Below, one piece after another: positions 22,060 to 34,294 of a stretch of DNA of 64,000 bases. Both the position numbers and the translations under genes were made by a program. Position 1 is the stretch's first letter, and each line of letters starts with the position of its first letter. The stretch is from positions 4,712,690 through 4,776,689 of the forward strand of contig CM065328.1 in assembly GCA_033032175.1 (NCBI GenBank), read 5' to 3'. Source of the DNA: Saturnia japonica. Taxonomy: Eukaryota > Arthropoda > Insecta > Lepidoptera > Saturniidae. The notes under the pieces are model-generated. The model was given only the letters and a program-made list of their open reading frames with translations. It had not been told where the DNA came from and did no database searches.

Positions 22060-22410
22060 GCATATGGCCGGCTTGATGGTAAGTGGCTACCATATCATAC
22101 CCCTACCCTAAAGTGCTCTTTTTCACTCATCGCAGGAACATAAAAATAGGTTATTTGGTTGCGATCTTCTGTAGAATGAAGATTTTCCTTGTGTATCTTC
22201 GATGTTGAAAATTCAATGCCAATGCAATTAAAATGGGACTACTCTTGAAGTATTCCCTGTCCAACAAAAAAAAGAATCATCCAAATCGATTAATAAAGAA
22301 GTTATGGCTCAATATTCATTAAAAAAACCATTCGAATTGAAGTCAGTTAAAAAAAACAAAATTTTATACATATATACATGAATTGCTCACATAATAATAT
22401 TAGATATGCT
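22060..22410 (+). repeat. Composite of repeat families G and B
   Basis: 22060-22165 carries family G blocks (GGCCGGCTTGATGGTAAG, GTTGCGATCTTCTGTA). It passes without a gap into a near full copy of family B (22170-22410), including its GAATTGCTCAC end. Confidence 0.55.
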
Positions 22411-22622
22411 ATGTTAGGTCAGATAGTACTAAAGAAATATTTAAAACCTGATTGAAAAAAAGTTTTTTTGTTATCTGTACATGAATGTATAGAGAGCGGT
22501 AACGTATGACCGCGATGAACGTTTCGCTCGCATTTACAGAACGAAAGCTTTCATTACAATACTAGTTTGTATATTTACTTTATTTATCACACCATAACAG
22601 TAACTATCGAATTACAAAACCA

Positions 22623-23200
22623 CGCGCTATTGCAGAAGCTATATCATACGCCGACTTGTTCGAATTTGGTAACTACGTTATATTAACCGATTCGATGAGC
22701 GCCCTTCAACATTTAATTCTTTGTACATCTAGTAGACGAGAGTTACAAAATTTTGGAAAGTATTCAGAGCCTAGTTAGTAAAAATAAAAATGTAATTTTA
22801 CAATGGATGCCATCTCACATCGGGCTTGGGGAAACGGAGAGGTAGATCGTTTGACAAGAGAGGCTATCACTGATGGGATTCCTTTTGCATGTCTGCCGTT
22901 TTATTCCGAGGTATTTTATATCGTAAAAAGGCGCTGTATGCATTTGTGGAAGGAATAATTCAACAAGAGGTCTCTGACTAAAGGCATCCTCCTCATGTTC
23001 CCTGGTTCGTTAAAGCTGATTGGACGAGGGCTGAAACAGTTACAACTTCGTTCTGGACACATTTCACTTAATAAATTTGCCTACTTAATGAAAAAAATAC
23101 AGTCACCTCGGTTCACTGAATGCGATTATATAGAGAATGCTTATCATATTATGGTGGAATGTGTCCGGAATGAGCTAGAAAGAAAAACTACTGCTTATTA
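22623..23200 (+). pseudogene. Decayed LINE C-terminus with RNase H domain
   Basis: Translation from 22623 gives RAIAEAISYADLFEF, then VILTDSMSAL, an RNase H pattern with the metal-binding DS. A shifted frame gives VILQWMPSHIGLG and EVDRLTREA, the late RNase H His and Asp region. After more frame changes come LQLRSGHISLNKFAYL and ECDYIENAYHIMVEC, the zinc-finger-like tail of I/R1-type non-LTR elements. Stops (SLVSKNKN region) and frameshifts make it dead. The 68-codon frame at 22995-23201 is the surviving tail. Likely 3' untranslated sequence runs to about 23405. Confidence 0.75.
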
Positions 23201-23204
23201 ATAA

Positions 23205-24580
23205 ATAAAAACTTACGTTCTGTTGGTTTTCTGGTTTCACCTTTGTCGGAATAGGCCAGGATGCTGTACAGGGTACAAATAGGTATAGATGGAAGATAAA
23301 GATGAGTGTATTGTAATAATTATTGTGTTTATTATGTGTATGCCTACCAATAGGGATGGCGTGGTCGCTTTGTGATCAAATCCTTTAATTAAATAAAGAG
23401 AAAAATAAGTATATACGCTACCTTATACCTATCTATAATAAAACACCAAAGGAGACGGATACTCGTTCATACAGACATGGGCCTGGGGAAAAAAAGAAAT
23501 TTAAAAATATGAAAACGGCGTAAATTAATAGTTAATGCATTATCAAACAGTCACTGAAAATTAAGCGGATTTTTTGCAATTTAAAAGCAGAGATTTAGGA
23601 TATTTCGTAAAAGGGAATTCATGTAATAAACTTCATTTAAACTATTTTTGAAGTAGGATTAATATTTAAAAAAGGTTTATGTTCATTATCTTTTAAAGTT
23701 ATTAGTTTACTTATTTTGTTGAATGTGAATTCTAATGATATCGTACGATTTTAAAAAGAAAATATATTCGATTTTATAAATCTTATTTCAACCAATTACA
23801 TTGTGGGCCCAGAAATACCTGTCTCCTTTAAACTTTGTGTATTTATTGTAATCGACTAAACTCATACCTTCACGATTTAAAAGCTCGAGCGAAAATCACA
23901 TAAGTACTACTTATAAAGCGCCCACCGAATAGTGCGAGTTGGTAGTAAAAGTCAACAGTATGGATTCCTCGATCACATTGACCCGATTCTCTGACGTATA
24001 TTACATAGTATGTTGTTTAACAAGACGTGTTAGTACAGAAGCCCGTCTTTGTAACATAACTTACTATGTAAATTTCATAAAAGCATTTGTAATTGTGGTA
24101 GTAGGTAAGTTTTGTACCAAACCAAGAAGTTATAACACTTAGGAAGTGCTTACCTAATATCAATATGATATTTTAACTATTATCTATATATTAAGTTACG
24201 TCTTCCAGAAACCACGCATGGGTCTCTGAACAGAATTTCACGAACATGAACTAATAAAGGGCTGTGTACGTTAACTTGTTCGTTCAACTGCGTCTGATTT
24301 ATACCCTTTCAACAAACCCTTCCTACATTGTAAATTAAATTTAATATTAGATAACTTTTCACAAAACATTTGTTTTTAGTTTGTTCCGTATTATATACTA
24401 TATTATTTATATTATCATATACTACCCATGGGGTATAAAATGCCGTTTGCAGTAAAAGAATGTATTCGTACATAAAATACATATAAAACCATAGATGTAG
24501 TATTATATACTATTAGCGTGATGAAAACTACAGTTTACGTTTAAATAAATATTGTGTATTTTCTAAATATAATTACCTCA
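23205..24580. other. LINE 3' tail then AT-rich DNA
   Basis: Up to about 23405 this is probably the untranslated tail of the preceding LINE (ends TTAATTAAATAAAGAG). Beyond that I see no gene; the 67-codon frame at 23939 has no supporting feature. Confidence 0.35.
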
Positions 24581-24584
24581 TTCA

Positions 24585-24900
24585 CGAAAAACAAGTTGAG
24601 AATTTTACTAAAACTTATCGATCAAGACGGAAGCTTGTACAAAATAAAACATTATAATTATTGAATATACCATAAGACATATTGGTATTAACTTGTATGT
24701 TTAGAATATGTCTAGATTTTCTTAATGTTTATTATATTTAATTCTTAGTAGCTCGATTTTGACTTCCGATAATTCAGAGGAAGTTTCGTTTATTACTCAC
24801 TCGAGTATTTGTTTACTTTTTATGTTTCAACAAGAAAGGACGGGTAGTCAGCTTTGAGATACGAAGCAAGTTGGTTGTGCTAATAAAATAAAGTGGTAAT
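24585..24900 (-). repeat. Dispersed repeat family A, inverted copy
   Basis: The reverse complement is collinear with 33080-33440. Landmarks are AAAAACAAGTTGAGAATT, TATCGATCA, GACTTCCG and AGTATTTGTTTACTTTTTAT. Confidence 0.65.
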
Positions 24901-25069
24901 AAAAACAGAATTTTAAATTTAAATAAGAGAAGTCTAACACTACAATTATTACAGGTGTCGCACTTGTTACTCTCGTAAATTTCTTCTGGTTGTCGCTTTT
25001 AGTATTAGTTTCGATGTCCAGAATAAAAACTGTCTTCGGTATTTTTATATAATTTATTTATTATTAGCC

Positions 25070-25450
25070 CTGCCTGTGACATCGCCCGCGTGAAATTTCG
25101 TGTATAAAACAGCGATAAAAAATACAGATGTGTATGTGTACTGTAATTTAACTATTTGTGGAGCAAAAAACATCAAACAACGACATCTATCGTACAATTT
25201 TAGAACAAAACAGTAAAATTAAACAAGTTTATTTCTATAATTACATAATTCTTTTTTTTATAATTATGTATGTAACTTAAACGCAATTTATAGATCATAC
25301 AAATGTCCCCATAAGTCCTCCAAACTATAAATTAAAATCTTACCAAATTTCATGAAATTCATTAAGTACATGTAGTTTCTGCATGATTGGCGTAAAAACT
25401 AACCGACAGATCGACACACAGACAATAATTTAAAAAATTGACGAAACGTG
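25070..25450 (-). repeat. Helitron-like repeat, inverted copy
   Basis: It matches 12140-12938 in reverse: CGCCCGCGTGAAATTTCGTGT at the end and GCATGATTGGCGTAAAAACT inside. The terminal CTAG has decayed. Confidence 0.45.
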
Positions 25451-25454
25451 TTTT

Positions 25455-26000
25455 CTCTATGATTCACAACCCCGTAATATTTTTTCAAATCTTTTTAAAG
25501 TACAGATATTGTCTCGTTACTTTTTTGTTACAAGTATAGGTCGATATAGATTTATGATAGCTAATAATCAATTTGTAATTAAAGAGATTAACCTAAAAAA
25601 AATTATGTATAAATGTACATAAAATTAATATGTACTAATTGATAATGGTCATACACATAAGTAATATCACAATTGTGTATAAGACTATTAGGCACAACGG
25701 GAAACTTTATTACGTTCTCGAAAATCTTTTTTTTTCTATTATATTTCATGCTTACTCAAGTAGCAAAACATCCGTTTCATACACAATATTCATTTGTGAG
25801 TTTTCATTATAAATGAACTTTTATTTGTCACTCGTGCCATTTATCGTGTATAATACAGAATAGCTCGGCAAAACAATTTTACAAAAAAAATGCATACATA
25901 ATTGAGTCCCTGGTAAAATTCGTATATTGAGTTAGCTTCAGGAATTTTACAAGAAAACACGTAGATAGGGTTTCATAATATTTCCCGATAAACATTCTAT
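25455..26000. other. AT-rich spacer
   Basis: No coding signal or paired repeat is seen. Confidence 0.3.
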
Positions 26001-26008
26001 GTAAAGTA

Positions 26009-26290
26009 CGACTGTCTCATTAGCCTAGTGGTCGTAAGCGCGATTGCTATGAACGAGGTCCTGGTTTCGATTCCCAGGTCGAGCAAAGCGTTATTGGGGT
26101 TTTCTATGAAATTCTCGGTAACAGCTCGGAGTTTGGCTTTGTGCCCGATTAATGGGAATAGACTCGCCCCCTATTACACGGTACCCAAAAATCATACCCG
26201 GCGAACTGTGGGTGTACATTTGTACACATCTGCCTAACTATTCGTGGATACAAGCGTGATAGTATGTTATATTATGTAGAGGACACAGTA
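26009..26290 (+). repeat. tRNA-headed SINE family D
   Basis: The head has an A box (TAGCCTAGTGGTCGTAAGCG) and a B box (GGTTTCGATTCCCAGG) at tRNA spacing, so it derives from a tRNA and carries a potential RNA polymerase III promoter. The body contains TCGGAGTTTGGCTTTGTGCC and GGCGAACTGTGGGTGTACAT. An inverted copy lies at 57370-57640 and shares body and head. The 69-codon frame here is not a gene. Confidence 0.7.
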
Positions 26291-26294
26291 TGTC

Positions 26295-26740
26295 CGAAAA
26301 TAGCTAAAGAAGGCTTGACCAATTCTTATGAAATTTTGTACAAGGGATCTTTGTCACTGGGCAAAATTGATAGGCTAATAAGAATTTACAGTAATACTTT
26401 AGAAATCTTATAAAAGAGAACTATTTTTAAAAAAAGATTTTTTTTTGTAGAAATGATGAAATTTTGTACATAGGAAGTATTATAAGTCTTTCCATTATTG
26501 ATGGGGTAATTATCAGAATGATTTTTAAATGGGTTCTAAAACATGTAAATAAATAAAATTGGAAAAAAATTGTATTAATATCATTAGCTAATAATAATTT
26601 CATGAAATTTTAAACTCGGGAAGCATACGTCGCTCCATAACTGATAGGCTATGTGAATTGTCAATAATATGCGAAAAAATAAAATAATTATTCAGTAACA
26701 AATACTTGCGAAATCGCAGGGGTACCGCTAATTATAAAAT
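26295..26740 (+). repeat. Helitron-like repeat remnants
   Basis: Three similar blocks of the form GA(A/T)GAAATTTTGTACA with GATAGGCTA or GATGGGGTA lead to an end CGAAATCGCAGGGGTACCGC, which resembles Helitron-like 3' ends. The order suggests either internal duplication or several nested scraps. Confidence 0.35.
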
Positions 26741-26744
26741 AATA

Positions 26745-28005
26745 TAAATATGTATACTATAACTCAATAAATTAAGGTTTTATTTCAAGAGGCATCCAGT
26801 TGTCATAGCATAAAAAGTTATTTTTCGTATTATAAAAACCCGATTTTGCCAGACAGGTCACGTTGTGAAATATGCGTCTACGAGTTTTTTTCAATAAACT
26901 ATTTATTGTTATTAATATGGGTCTGTAGAATTTTTGAATTCGCCGTATGGGTATACTTATGTAGACCCAGAGGCTTATTGTCTGTTGCTTTTTAATTTCA
27001 CGGTAGCCAGCCACGCCTTCCTGATCACAAAGTTAGGACCCTTTAGAGGGACAAAATGATGAAATATTCTGTTTAAAATAAAGTTGAGGCAAAGAACAAT
27101 CCCAGGCTTTTATTGTTCGTTATTATCTTGTGAATTTTGTTTGTTGCGAGCCCTTTTGCAGCGCTTTGAAAAAGTTTCACTAAGACTTGTTGGGTCCTTT
27201 CCGGACGTTAAGGGAAGAAAATATTTGTACATTAATTTTTCAGTCAGCTGTGTTCTTTTGAGTAATAAATTTCTTTAAACTGAACAAAGTATTAAAAAAA
27301 CAAATTCTTTAAAGATAAACAATAAAACTAACTAAACTCGCAGACGTTGATCTGTATTAGCCAATAACTGAACCACATCGCAATCTGTCCTGATTTTTAT
27401 TTCCTGAAAACTCTTCCTGGACCACAATTAACAGAACAAAAGATGAATTATGCATAACTATTCGAATTGTGAGTTATGTGTTTAGTTAATTAAAAAAAAA
27501 AAAAAAATAGAAAAAATAACTTCAGTACTTTCAAAAATTTCCAAATTTTTCGGGTAACTTTTCAAATTGTTCTTTCTTTAAAAACCTCATTTGAACTACT
27601 AATTAAAAAAAGTCGAATCGGTCTAGCCGTTCTCAAGCGATGCGCGTAAAAACGAAAAGTTTTTCATTTATTCATGAAGTTCGAAGTTCGGTTTTTCTCA
27701 TGTGCATTACGATTGCAACCTAGTCGTGTACAGATCCCTAATACCTCTCTCGATTACTGGATGTATATCGGCTGATTAGGTAACGTGAGATGCTTAAGCG
27801 TACCATTTTGTCGGACACAACTATCGTATTCTGCCCACAACTTTACTTTGAAGTCAAACTGCAGATTCGATTACGAAAATTTGTTACAGCTGTTTTTTTC
27901 TTTTTTTATGACTGTACATCTTAAGCTAAGTGTAGTACACAAAAACGGCGATCGCCGGTGACACAAATTTTAACGGTAGTCGTTGATGTCATGCATGATT
28001 GCTAA
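26745..28005. other. No recognised gene
   Basis: 27480-27530 contains an A15-type run and A-rich sequence, possibly a retroposon tail. No coding is seen. Confidence 0.3.
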
Positions 28006-28009
28006 AATG

Positions 28010-28125
28010 CCTCTTGCCACTGCTAGTGATAGACCCATTATTATGGGAAGGAGGGAATACCTCGTCTGTGAGACTATCTTCACGATACGGCAAAGGTAAT
28101 AATTTGCGAACTTCTTTTTTGTGAC
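28010..28125 (-). pseudogene. LINE C-terminal scrap
   Basis: The minus strand reads DSLTDEVFPPSHNNGS, the LPxxVFPPSY tail found at the C-terminus of many insect non-LTR polyproteins. A second copy lies at 28735-28870. Confidence 0.5.
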
Positions 28126-28139
28126 ATTATGTTATCTAT

Positions 28140-28704
28140 AGTAGTATTATAAAGTTGAAAAGTTTGTTTGTTTGAACACACTAATCTCAGGAACTACTGG
28201 TTCGAATGGAAAACATGTTGTATTCTTGGATAGCCCATTTATCGATGAAGGCTATATATAGGCTATATAAAATTACGTTACAACAAATTTATAAAAATGT
28301 TGAAAAAATTGTCCGCGATAGAATATGCCTATCTTTTAAGGTTTACTCAATATAACCTTTTTTATGGTAATAAAATTTGTTCTAAAATAATAAATTATTT
28401 GCGAAGGTGTTTTTATATACATGGTGTTAATCTTTATTTAAATAAATACGTTATTCATCACAAGTATTTAATTTTGTACAAAATTACCCTTTACAGTAAT
28501 TGATTAAAATAAATATCTCAGGAGGTATCACAGTTTTAAAATAACTCGGCAGCAAAATAATGATCAAGTACCGTGAGCGCATTTTTATTATGTAGAATGA
28601 TGTGGGAGGCGGGCGGCACCTTTAATACGTTGCATACGAGCCACTCTCTCTAACCCCTTCTCTCTCTCTAATAAAATGCAGACGAAGTTGCGCGGGTCGG
28701 CTAG
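28140..28704 (+). repeat. Helitron-like non-autonomous repeat
   Basis: It starts near TTATAAAGTTGAAAAGTTTG, with CTAATCTCAGGAACTACTGG and TAGCCCATTTATCGATGAAG, and ends GACGAAGTTGCGCGGGTCGG then CTAG (28701-28704) followed by T. This arrangement is a very common lepidopteran repeat. The 68-codon frame at 28297 is incidental. Confidence 0.6.
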
Positions 28705-28734
28705 TTATGGATAAGGTAACTGATACTATGTAAA

Positions 28735-28870
28735 ATGCCAGCCTATTGAAATGCCTCTTCACGCCTCGTTGATGTACTCATAACTATAGGAAGGAGGGAT
28801 CACTTTGTCTGGGAGATTATTCCATATCTGCACGGTACGGCAAAGGTAAGAAGTTGCGCACTTTTATGTT
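28735..28870 (-). pseudogene. LINE C-terminal scrap
   Basis: The minus strand reads VQIWNNLPDKVIPPSYS after a frame change from RNFLPLPY. It is the same domain as at 28010, showing that two related scraps flank the Helitron-like copy. Confidence 0.55.
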
Positions 28871-28874
28871 CGTG

Positions 28875-30365
28875 CCGTGATGCTATTGCATAAGGTATTG
28901 TATTGCATACTATGTATATTCTCCTTAACTAAAACGTACTGCTTCTCTACAACGAAATGCAAATAAGTCCGGAATCAGTTTGCGTTACAATTGTTATAAT
29001 AGAATTGTTTCTGTAACTACACCATCAAAGGGACATTTCTTGGGAAATTCTACCCCGGTCGCAGATTTCTCTTTAATATTGTTTGTAATTTTGCGTAGTA
29101 AATATTTAGTCGTTGAAAATGTAAATACAGGCTTCCAGAATAATTTCTTGTTTATTTTGCATATTGAATGGATTTGTTAATGTTCTCTACTCGAAAGACG
29201 AAGAATGTCATGAAAAGATAATATCTACTGCCTATATTATACTATGTATTTTTACGTCTCAAGTCTACAATATGAAGTTGCTAACTAAGTTTCTTGTTTC
29301 ATTGTCTCGAAGATGGTCACATACGACGTTATGCGTCACATAACTTAGTGTTTACTGTTCATAAAATCCATTTTTTATATTTATTTACGATAGATATTGT
29401 AGATACCGTTTTGTAATTATAAATACAATTTTGGCAGAACTTGAGGGGCTTTTTAGAAAATATTAAATAAATTTATGCACTCTGAAATAATTCGTTCTCT
29501 CCTGCAATCATCATTTTTCATCAGCAAATGGTCGTATTTACGGTAAATTTTGAAATGTTTTGCTTGCTGTAAATATTGAAGGCCATTTTGAATTTTATTC
29601 TACAGCAGTCCCTTTCGCAGAGACAGAGACGGGCTCAAGACAAATTGGGAAAATGTAGTGCTTAAATATGAGGGTGTAAAGAATTTCCAAAAAGCCATAT
29701 CGAAGATACAGCGAAACAGTAGAGGAAAATATGTAAGGCTAACCCTATCACTATATGGGACTCATAGCCAGGAAGAGAGTGTGTAAGAGAGAACTGTAAC
29801 TCTTATACGATATTGAGAATGCTTATCTAACTATTTGTACAATAGAGTATGTGTACTTGTGTGTGATTTTAAAACACATATAGTTAATGAGTAAGCAATT
29901 GATTAGTTTTATTTATTGATTTGTGTTATAGCTATTTGAAGTGATTTATTATTGGTGTGATTTAACAACAAAAAAAAAATTGAGCAATTTTAACAACCAT
30001 TTTGTTAACAAAGGCCGTTATAAATGGCTTGTCAAGGTTCTGTAAGAAGACAATGATCACATGGAAACATTAAGTTTGAAAAATGAACTAAGAGTACTTT
30101 GAACACTGTGACGGGCCTTTGTTCGATGATAATGGAAGGAACTTGATCTGATTCTACATAAGAGATTTTGTTCTTTTGTGATATTTTTCAATATATTATT
30201 ATGATGAGTTAAGACAATTCTAAAGTTGATTCATAATATTATATATTGCCCTTGTTAACAATTGGATGGTGACAAACAGAAATAAGAAACAATGAAAAAA
30301 TCTCACAAGATACTCTGAAGTGGAATTACCATGAATCCAAAGATAGGCACAATTAAATATGTTAA
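28875..30365. other. AT-rich stretch, no recognised gene
   Basis: 29620-29770 gives a short open plus-strand stretch (RDGLKTNWENVVLKYEGVK) that may be transposon debris. Nothing else is seen. Confidence 0.3.
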
Positions 30366-30369
30366 ACAG

Positions 30370-30650
30370 GCGCATTTAATCCGTTCTTACGCGGTAGTCT
30401 TAGAAGCTGCGAAATATGTTATATCTAATGGTATCTAATCTTATGGTTGCACAGCAAAATGATGGAACTGTGTCAGATGATGCATCGTACAATCCTTCTT
30501 CTTGCTCTTATCCCATACTAGGTAGGGTCGTCACAGCACATCTTCATTTATTATGCTGTTCATTTCTATGCTGTAATAGTTTTGGCTTAAGTTTTACGAC
30601 CGGCCGCATGCCTGACGTCAACCCTCCTTGAGAATGCTATGTATAAATTA
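30370..30650. repeat. LINE-type repeat fragment
   Basis: The run CTTATCCCATACTAGGTAGG, GTCGTCACAGCAC, then GCATGCCTGACGTCAACCC resembles a lepidopteran LINE 3' region known to me from other genomes. No second copy is in the window. Confidence 0.35.
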
Positions 30651-30659
30651 AGTTGGTCA

Positions 30660-31315
30660 CCGAAAACTCCCTTAGTTGCCTTCTATGAAGAAAGGAGGTG
30701 TTCCTATTCTAAATACCACACGACTAAATGAATCTCATATTAACTATCTCATCGCACAATCCAAAACCACCAAAAATAGTACACCAGCCAAGCACCAAGA
30801 AATTAACAATCTATCTACTGGAAAGTCGCCGCTGTCATACAAGCCTTCGTAAATAAAAACTGAGTATGCACGAGCAGTTCCCGAAGCAGGACTCCTATAT
30901 ACGAATCGCTATGGTAGACTTTTTGCCCCATGCGTGGTAGCCGCAACCTAGCCCTACCACCCCGAAAATTTTGCAAATTTTTATAATTTTTAACCTATTC
31001 CATTTTTTTAAATAAAATGCACTGAAGAAATGCACTAAAATTTAATATTAATATTGGTTTTTTTTTTATATAAATTTAATTTAATATCACACTAAAATGC
31101 ACCTTCGCACTGATAGGAGAGCCCATAGTTCAATTATTTAAGCTTTTTATTTTAGATTAAGCTAACCTTGATGTCGGTTTAAATAGGTGTCTGTCTTATA
31201 TATTGTTGGATGCCATCTCTTTAGAGTATTTACAGTGAAACTCTATAATATGCAAAACAAAACAATTATGGCTCTAAGTGAAGTGGTTTCTTTCATAACA
31301 TATTGTATTTTTATT
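30660..31315. other. No recognised gene
   Basis: The sequence is AT-rich with scattered T runs. 30840-30990 is slightly richer in G+C but has no motif. Confidence 0.3.
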
Positions 31316-31319
31316 CTTA

Positions 31320-31725
31320 CTAGCGGTCGCCCAATGATCGAAATTCGACGAGCGACTCTTTAATCATAGACTATTTTCTGTTTGAAATTTGCAGTATTCA
31401 TAAACAATGAGTATTATCTACATCACTTGCGGTCACTTTTCGTTGAATGACAATGTCAGTATTTTGGGGGGTCTAGTTCAATGGCACTGGTTTAGTTAGG
31501 ATTTGCAGTATTAATTTATTTAATTTAATATATTAGTAACAGATATTATGGATAAATTTTAGCTTCCTGCATTCCTTCTCCATATAAACTTTAACCATGC
31601 CAAATCTCACAGTCTTCCGTGCACGCAAATGCTTAAAAAGAGGTACCTACAGAGTTTTTGCTTCACGTATTAATATAATGATTATTTTTATTTCCTGATA
31701 AAGAAGTTTAAAATATTTTCATGTG
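31320..31725 (-). repeat. Helitron-like repeat, uninterrupted copy
   Basis: It is collinear with the mariner-split copy at 10066-11755 and shows the unoccupied site: GCTTCACGTATTAATATAAT continues straight into ATTTCCTGATAAAGAAG. The left edge CTAG (31320-31323) beside GCGGTCGCCC fits a Helitron 3' end on the minus strand. Confidence 0.6.
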
Positions 31726-31804
31726 CGTTGTGGACAATGTTAGCAATTGAGTAGACTTTTTTACCCAAGTATTCCCAGACCAGCAAGCTATGTCAAATTG
31801 TTTA

Positions 31805-32205
31805 TACTACAAAGGTGCCAAACAAGCATAGGACCTACCTGATGGTAAGCAGCTACCGTAGCCTGGTCGCTTGTAATACAATGTATTGTATTATTATTGT
31901 AATACTATTGTATTGTATTACTAGACCGTTGCCGACCTTGAACCCACTACTCCAAGGAGCTCGGAAAGCCCTAACCGCAGGAACATAACTCAAGGCTATT
32001 TGGCTGCGATCTTCTGCAGTGTTGGAGGGCTTCTACCAGTCAAGCTGCCCCACGTAGAGAGATACCTCCAAAAAAAATTCTATGTGCCCTACCTCTCTTT
32101 GAACACTCCCCTCTCCAAGAAGCTCTGGAAACCCTACTCACCATAAGAACACAACACAAGGTCATTTGGTTGCGATCTTCTGTAAGGTGACGGAGGGAGG
32201 TATGG
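31805..32205 (+). repeat. Dispersed repeat family G with ATTGT microsatellite
   Basis: The blocks CCTGATGGTAAGCAGCTACC, GTTGCCGACCTTGAAC, GAGCTCGGAAA and GCTGCGATCTTCTGCA match 40800-40980 and, inverted, 37260-37380. An expanded TATTG/TAATA run sits at 31870-31925. The second half repeats GGAAACCC and TGCGATCTTCTGTA, as in the array at 40850-42000. Confidence 0.6.
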
Positions 32206-32209
32206 TGAT

Positions 32210-33055
32210 GGGGATTGTCTTTCGGCTGTTACAATTTCTTAAGTCAACAAAGTGTTCATCTTTTTAAAATGAATACTGCTTATTTTTCTTCTGAAATGGC
32301 AACTCTGTTTATCCGCTATTCTGCCAACGTGACGTAATTAGAATATTTTACAAAATATTCTGATAACTTTTAAAGATAGCTCGAACAAGATGGCGGCCCC
32401 CTTGTTAAATCTATCCAGCGAGTTTTTGTGGCAAATTGAAATGTATGCTCTTAGTTATTATTTATAATCATCTTCACTTGTGTACAATATCCAAACTAAA
32501 TCACGTAAAATGCCGCCAAAATCTCATAACATGGGGCCAAATAATAAAGTTTTGAATTAGAATAATAACAACCCAATAGCAGTTCAAGATCCCGCCAAGA
32601 ACACAGAATATGAATTCGTAAATAGTTTTATTTTTTGGCAAATAACAAGGTTTATGTTAGTCGTGCCCTTACAATTTGTACTTACCACAAAAGTTATTAC
32701 AATTTCTGTCAGGACAATCTGTTTCTGGAATATAACTCGTAGTTTTAGATTATATAAAATTTTCTGTTTACTAACATTATAAACTTTGTATATTAATTAT
32801 GATTATTACTAAGGTTTGTACAATTTAAGGGTCTTATTATTTAAAATCATTATTTTAATAGAAAAATATAAGTTACTAAATGTCCCGATGAACTTCGTAC
32901 CACCAAAAACAGATTTGGTTTTAGCTTTTCATAAGCGATTTTACCAATCCAACGCCAATTAATTTAAATTGATAATATTTGTCTCATCGTATTCTACGGT
33001 TTAATTTTCCTTGGGTTATTGAATTAAACTCGTTTGTACTTCAGTATCTTGTGTT
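32210..33055. other. No recognised gene
   Basis: This is AT-rich DNA between repeat families G and A; no coding is visible. Confidence 0.3.
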
Positions 33056-33059
33056 AGAC

Positions 33060-33460
33060 TTTTCTTATTTAAGTTTTAAAGGTTGTTTTTCATTATAAAC
33101 CACTTTATTTAGTTAGCACAACCGATTTGCTTCTTAGCTCAATGCTGATTGCCTGTTCTTTTTTATCATTCATAAAAAGTAAACAAATACTCAATAGAGT
33201 AATGGACGAAATTTTCTCTCAACCAACGGAAGTCAAAACCGATCTACTAAAAATTATAATAGAATACAAATAATAACTATATGTTTTATGGTAGATTAAA
33301 CAATAATTATAATATTTTATTTTATACAAACTTCCAACATGATCGATAAGCTTTAGTAGAATTCTCAACTTGTTTTTCATGAATGAGATATTTATATTTA
33401 GAACATACTTAATATTTGCTTAAAATTAAAACTATATTTTTCATCAAGCTAACACTTGAA
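33060..33460 (+). repeat. Dispersed repeat family A, longest copy
   Basis: It is the reference copy for 2873-3015 (same strand) and 24585-24900 (inverted). It ends at the AACTATATTTTTCATCAAGC block, just before the Helitron helicase relic begins. Confidence 0.65.
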
Positions 33461-33479
33461 TGCAGTTAACATTGAATTC

Positions 33480-34290
33480 AAAGCTTTCAGGTAAACAACG
33501 TTTTTCGTATTGTTTTCCGTTGTATAAATAAACAAACATGGTAGCTTTCCGACACGCTTACACCGTACACGCGACATGCGCAAAATACAAAAACTCCAAA
33601 TTAATTCCGCAAACTTCCAAAGACTGGCCTTATGATTTGACCTTGATTGTCATAGCGAAGGCCAGAAGCATGTGAAATTACAACAGTGATTTGAAGGAAA
33701 ACTACTGGTATCCAACTTTGTTCTGAAAATCACATCAAAATAGCTCCTTTAATTCGATGAATTAACAGAAATCAGTGCGCATTCCCATCACCAATTGATT
33801 CGTAAACTCATTCTGCATTTCCATCTTTTTGCAAAGTCACTCGAATGTTAGCCGCCAATCGGAGACATCGGAGTGTCTTCACATGCCGCCACAAATTTGA
33901 TGATTTTAAACACGCGTTTTGTTCGTCATGTATAGTTGATCAAGGCATAACTTGTCGAAAATCACCTAACAACAGAATCATGGCCCCACCTAAAATATTT
34001 ATATTATCACAAAGATCTTTCAATGTTCTATGCAGCATCTCCAGTAACCTCTTTGGTGCATTTATTCCAAACGACCTTTTTAATATTTGTGGATTTTTCA
34101 CCATTGAGCTATTTTTGACGATGTTGCAAGCTACTGTCTCGTACATTTGCATGTTCAGTGGCAATTTGCAAATGCAGTTTGTCCGCCTTCTAAGAAAGCC
34201 GCTGCTATTCCAGATGAAACTAGTGCTGGGGCAACTTCATTCTGCGATTGAGTCCTCACCAAAGCAGTGAAATTAAGAATGTTTTAAATT
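33480..34290 (-). pseudogene. Decayed Helitron helicase, C-terminal half
   Basis: The minus strand translates in pieces to a Pif1-type helicase of Helitron rolling-circle transposons. After a frame change near 34165, [16 protein letters not shown] (34215-34165) is followed by [19 protein letters not shown]. Then come [16 protein letters not shown] and, past a stop, NACLKSSNLWRHVKTL (about 33900). Further down LAFAMTIKVKS, a stop, then GQSLEVCGINLE (about 33600-33640) is the late helicase motif normally reading TINKSQGQS. Nothing of the Rep domain is seen. The 141-codon plus-strand frame at 33845-34270 is antisense to it and not a gene. Confidence 0.8.
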
Positions 34291-34294
34291 ACAA

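Noticed and set aside
26009..26082. A functional tRNA gene
   Set aside because: A and B boxes are tRNA-like, but the sequence continues into a body shared with the inverted copy at 57370, so it is a SINE head.
33845..34270. A 141-codon plus-strand frame
   Set aside because: It is the antisense of the Helitron helicase relic, which has family motifs on the minus strand.
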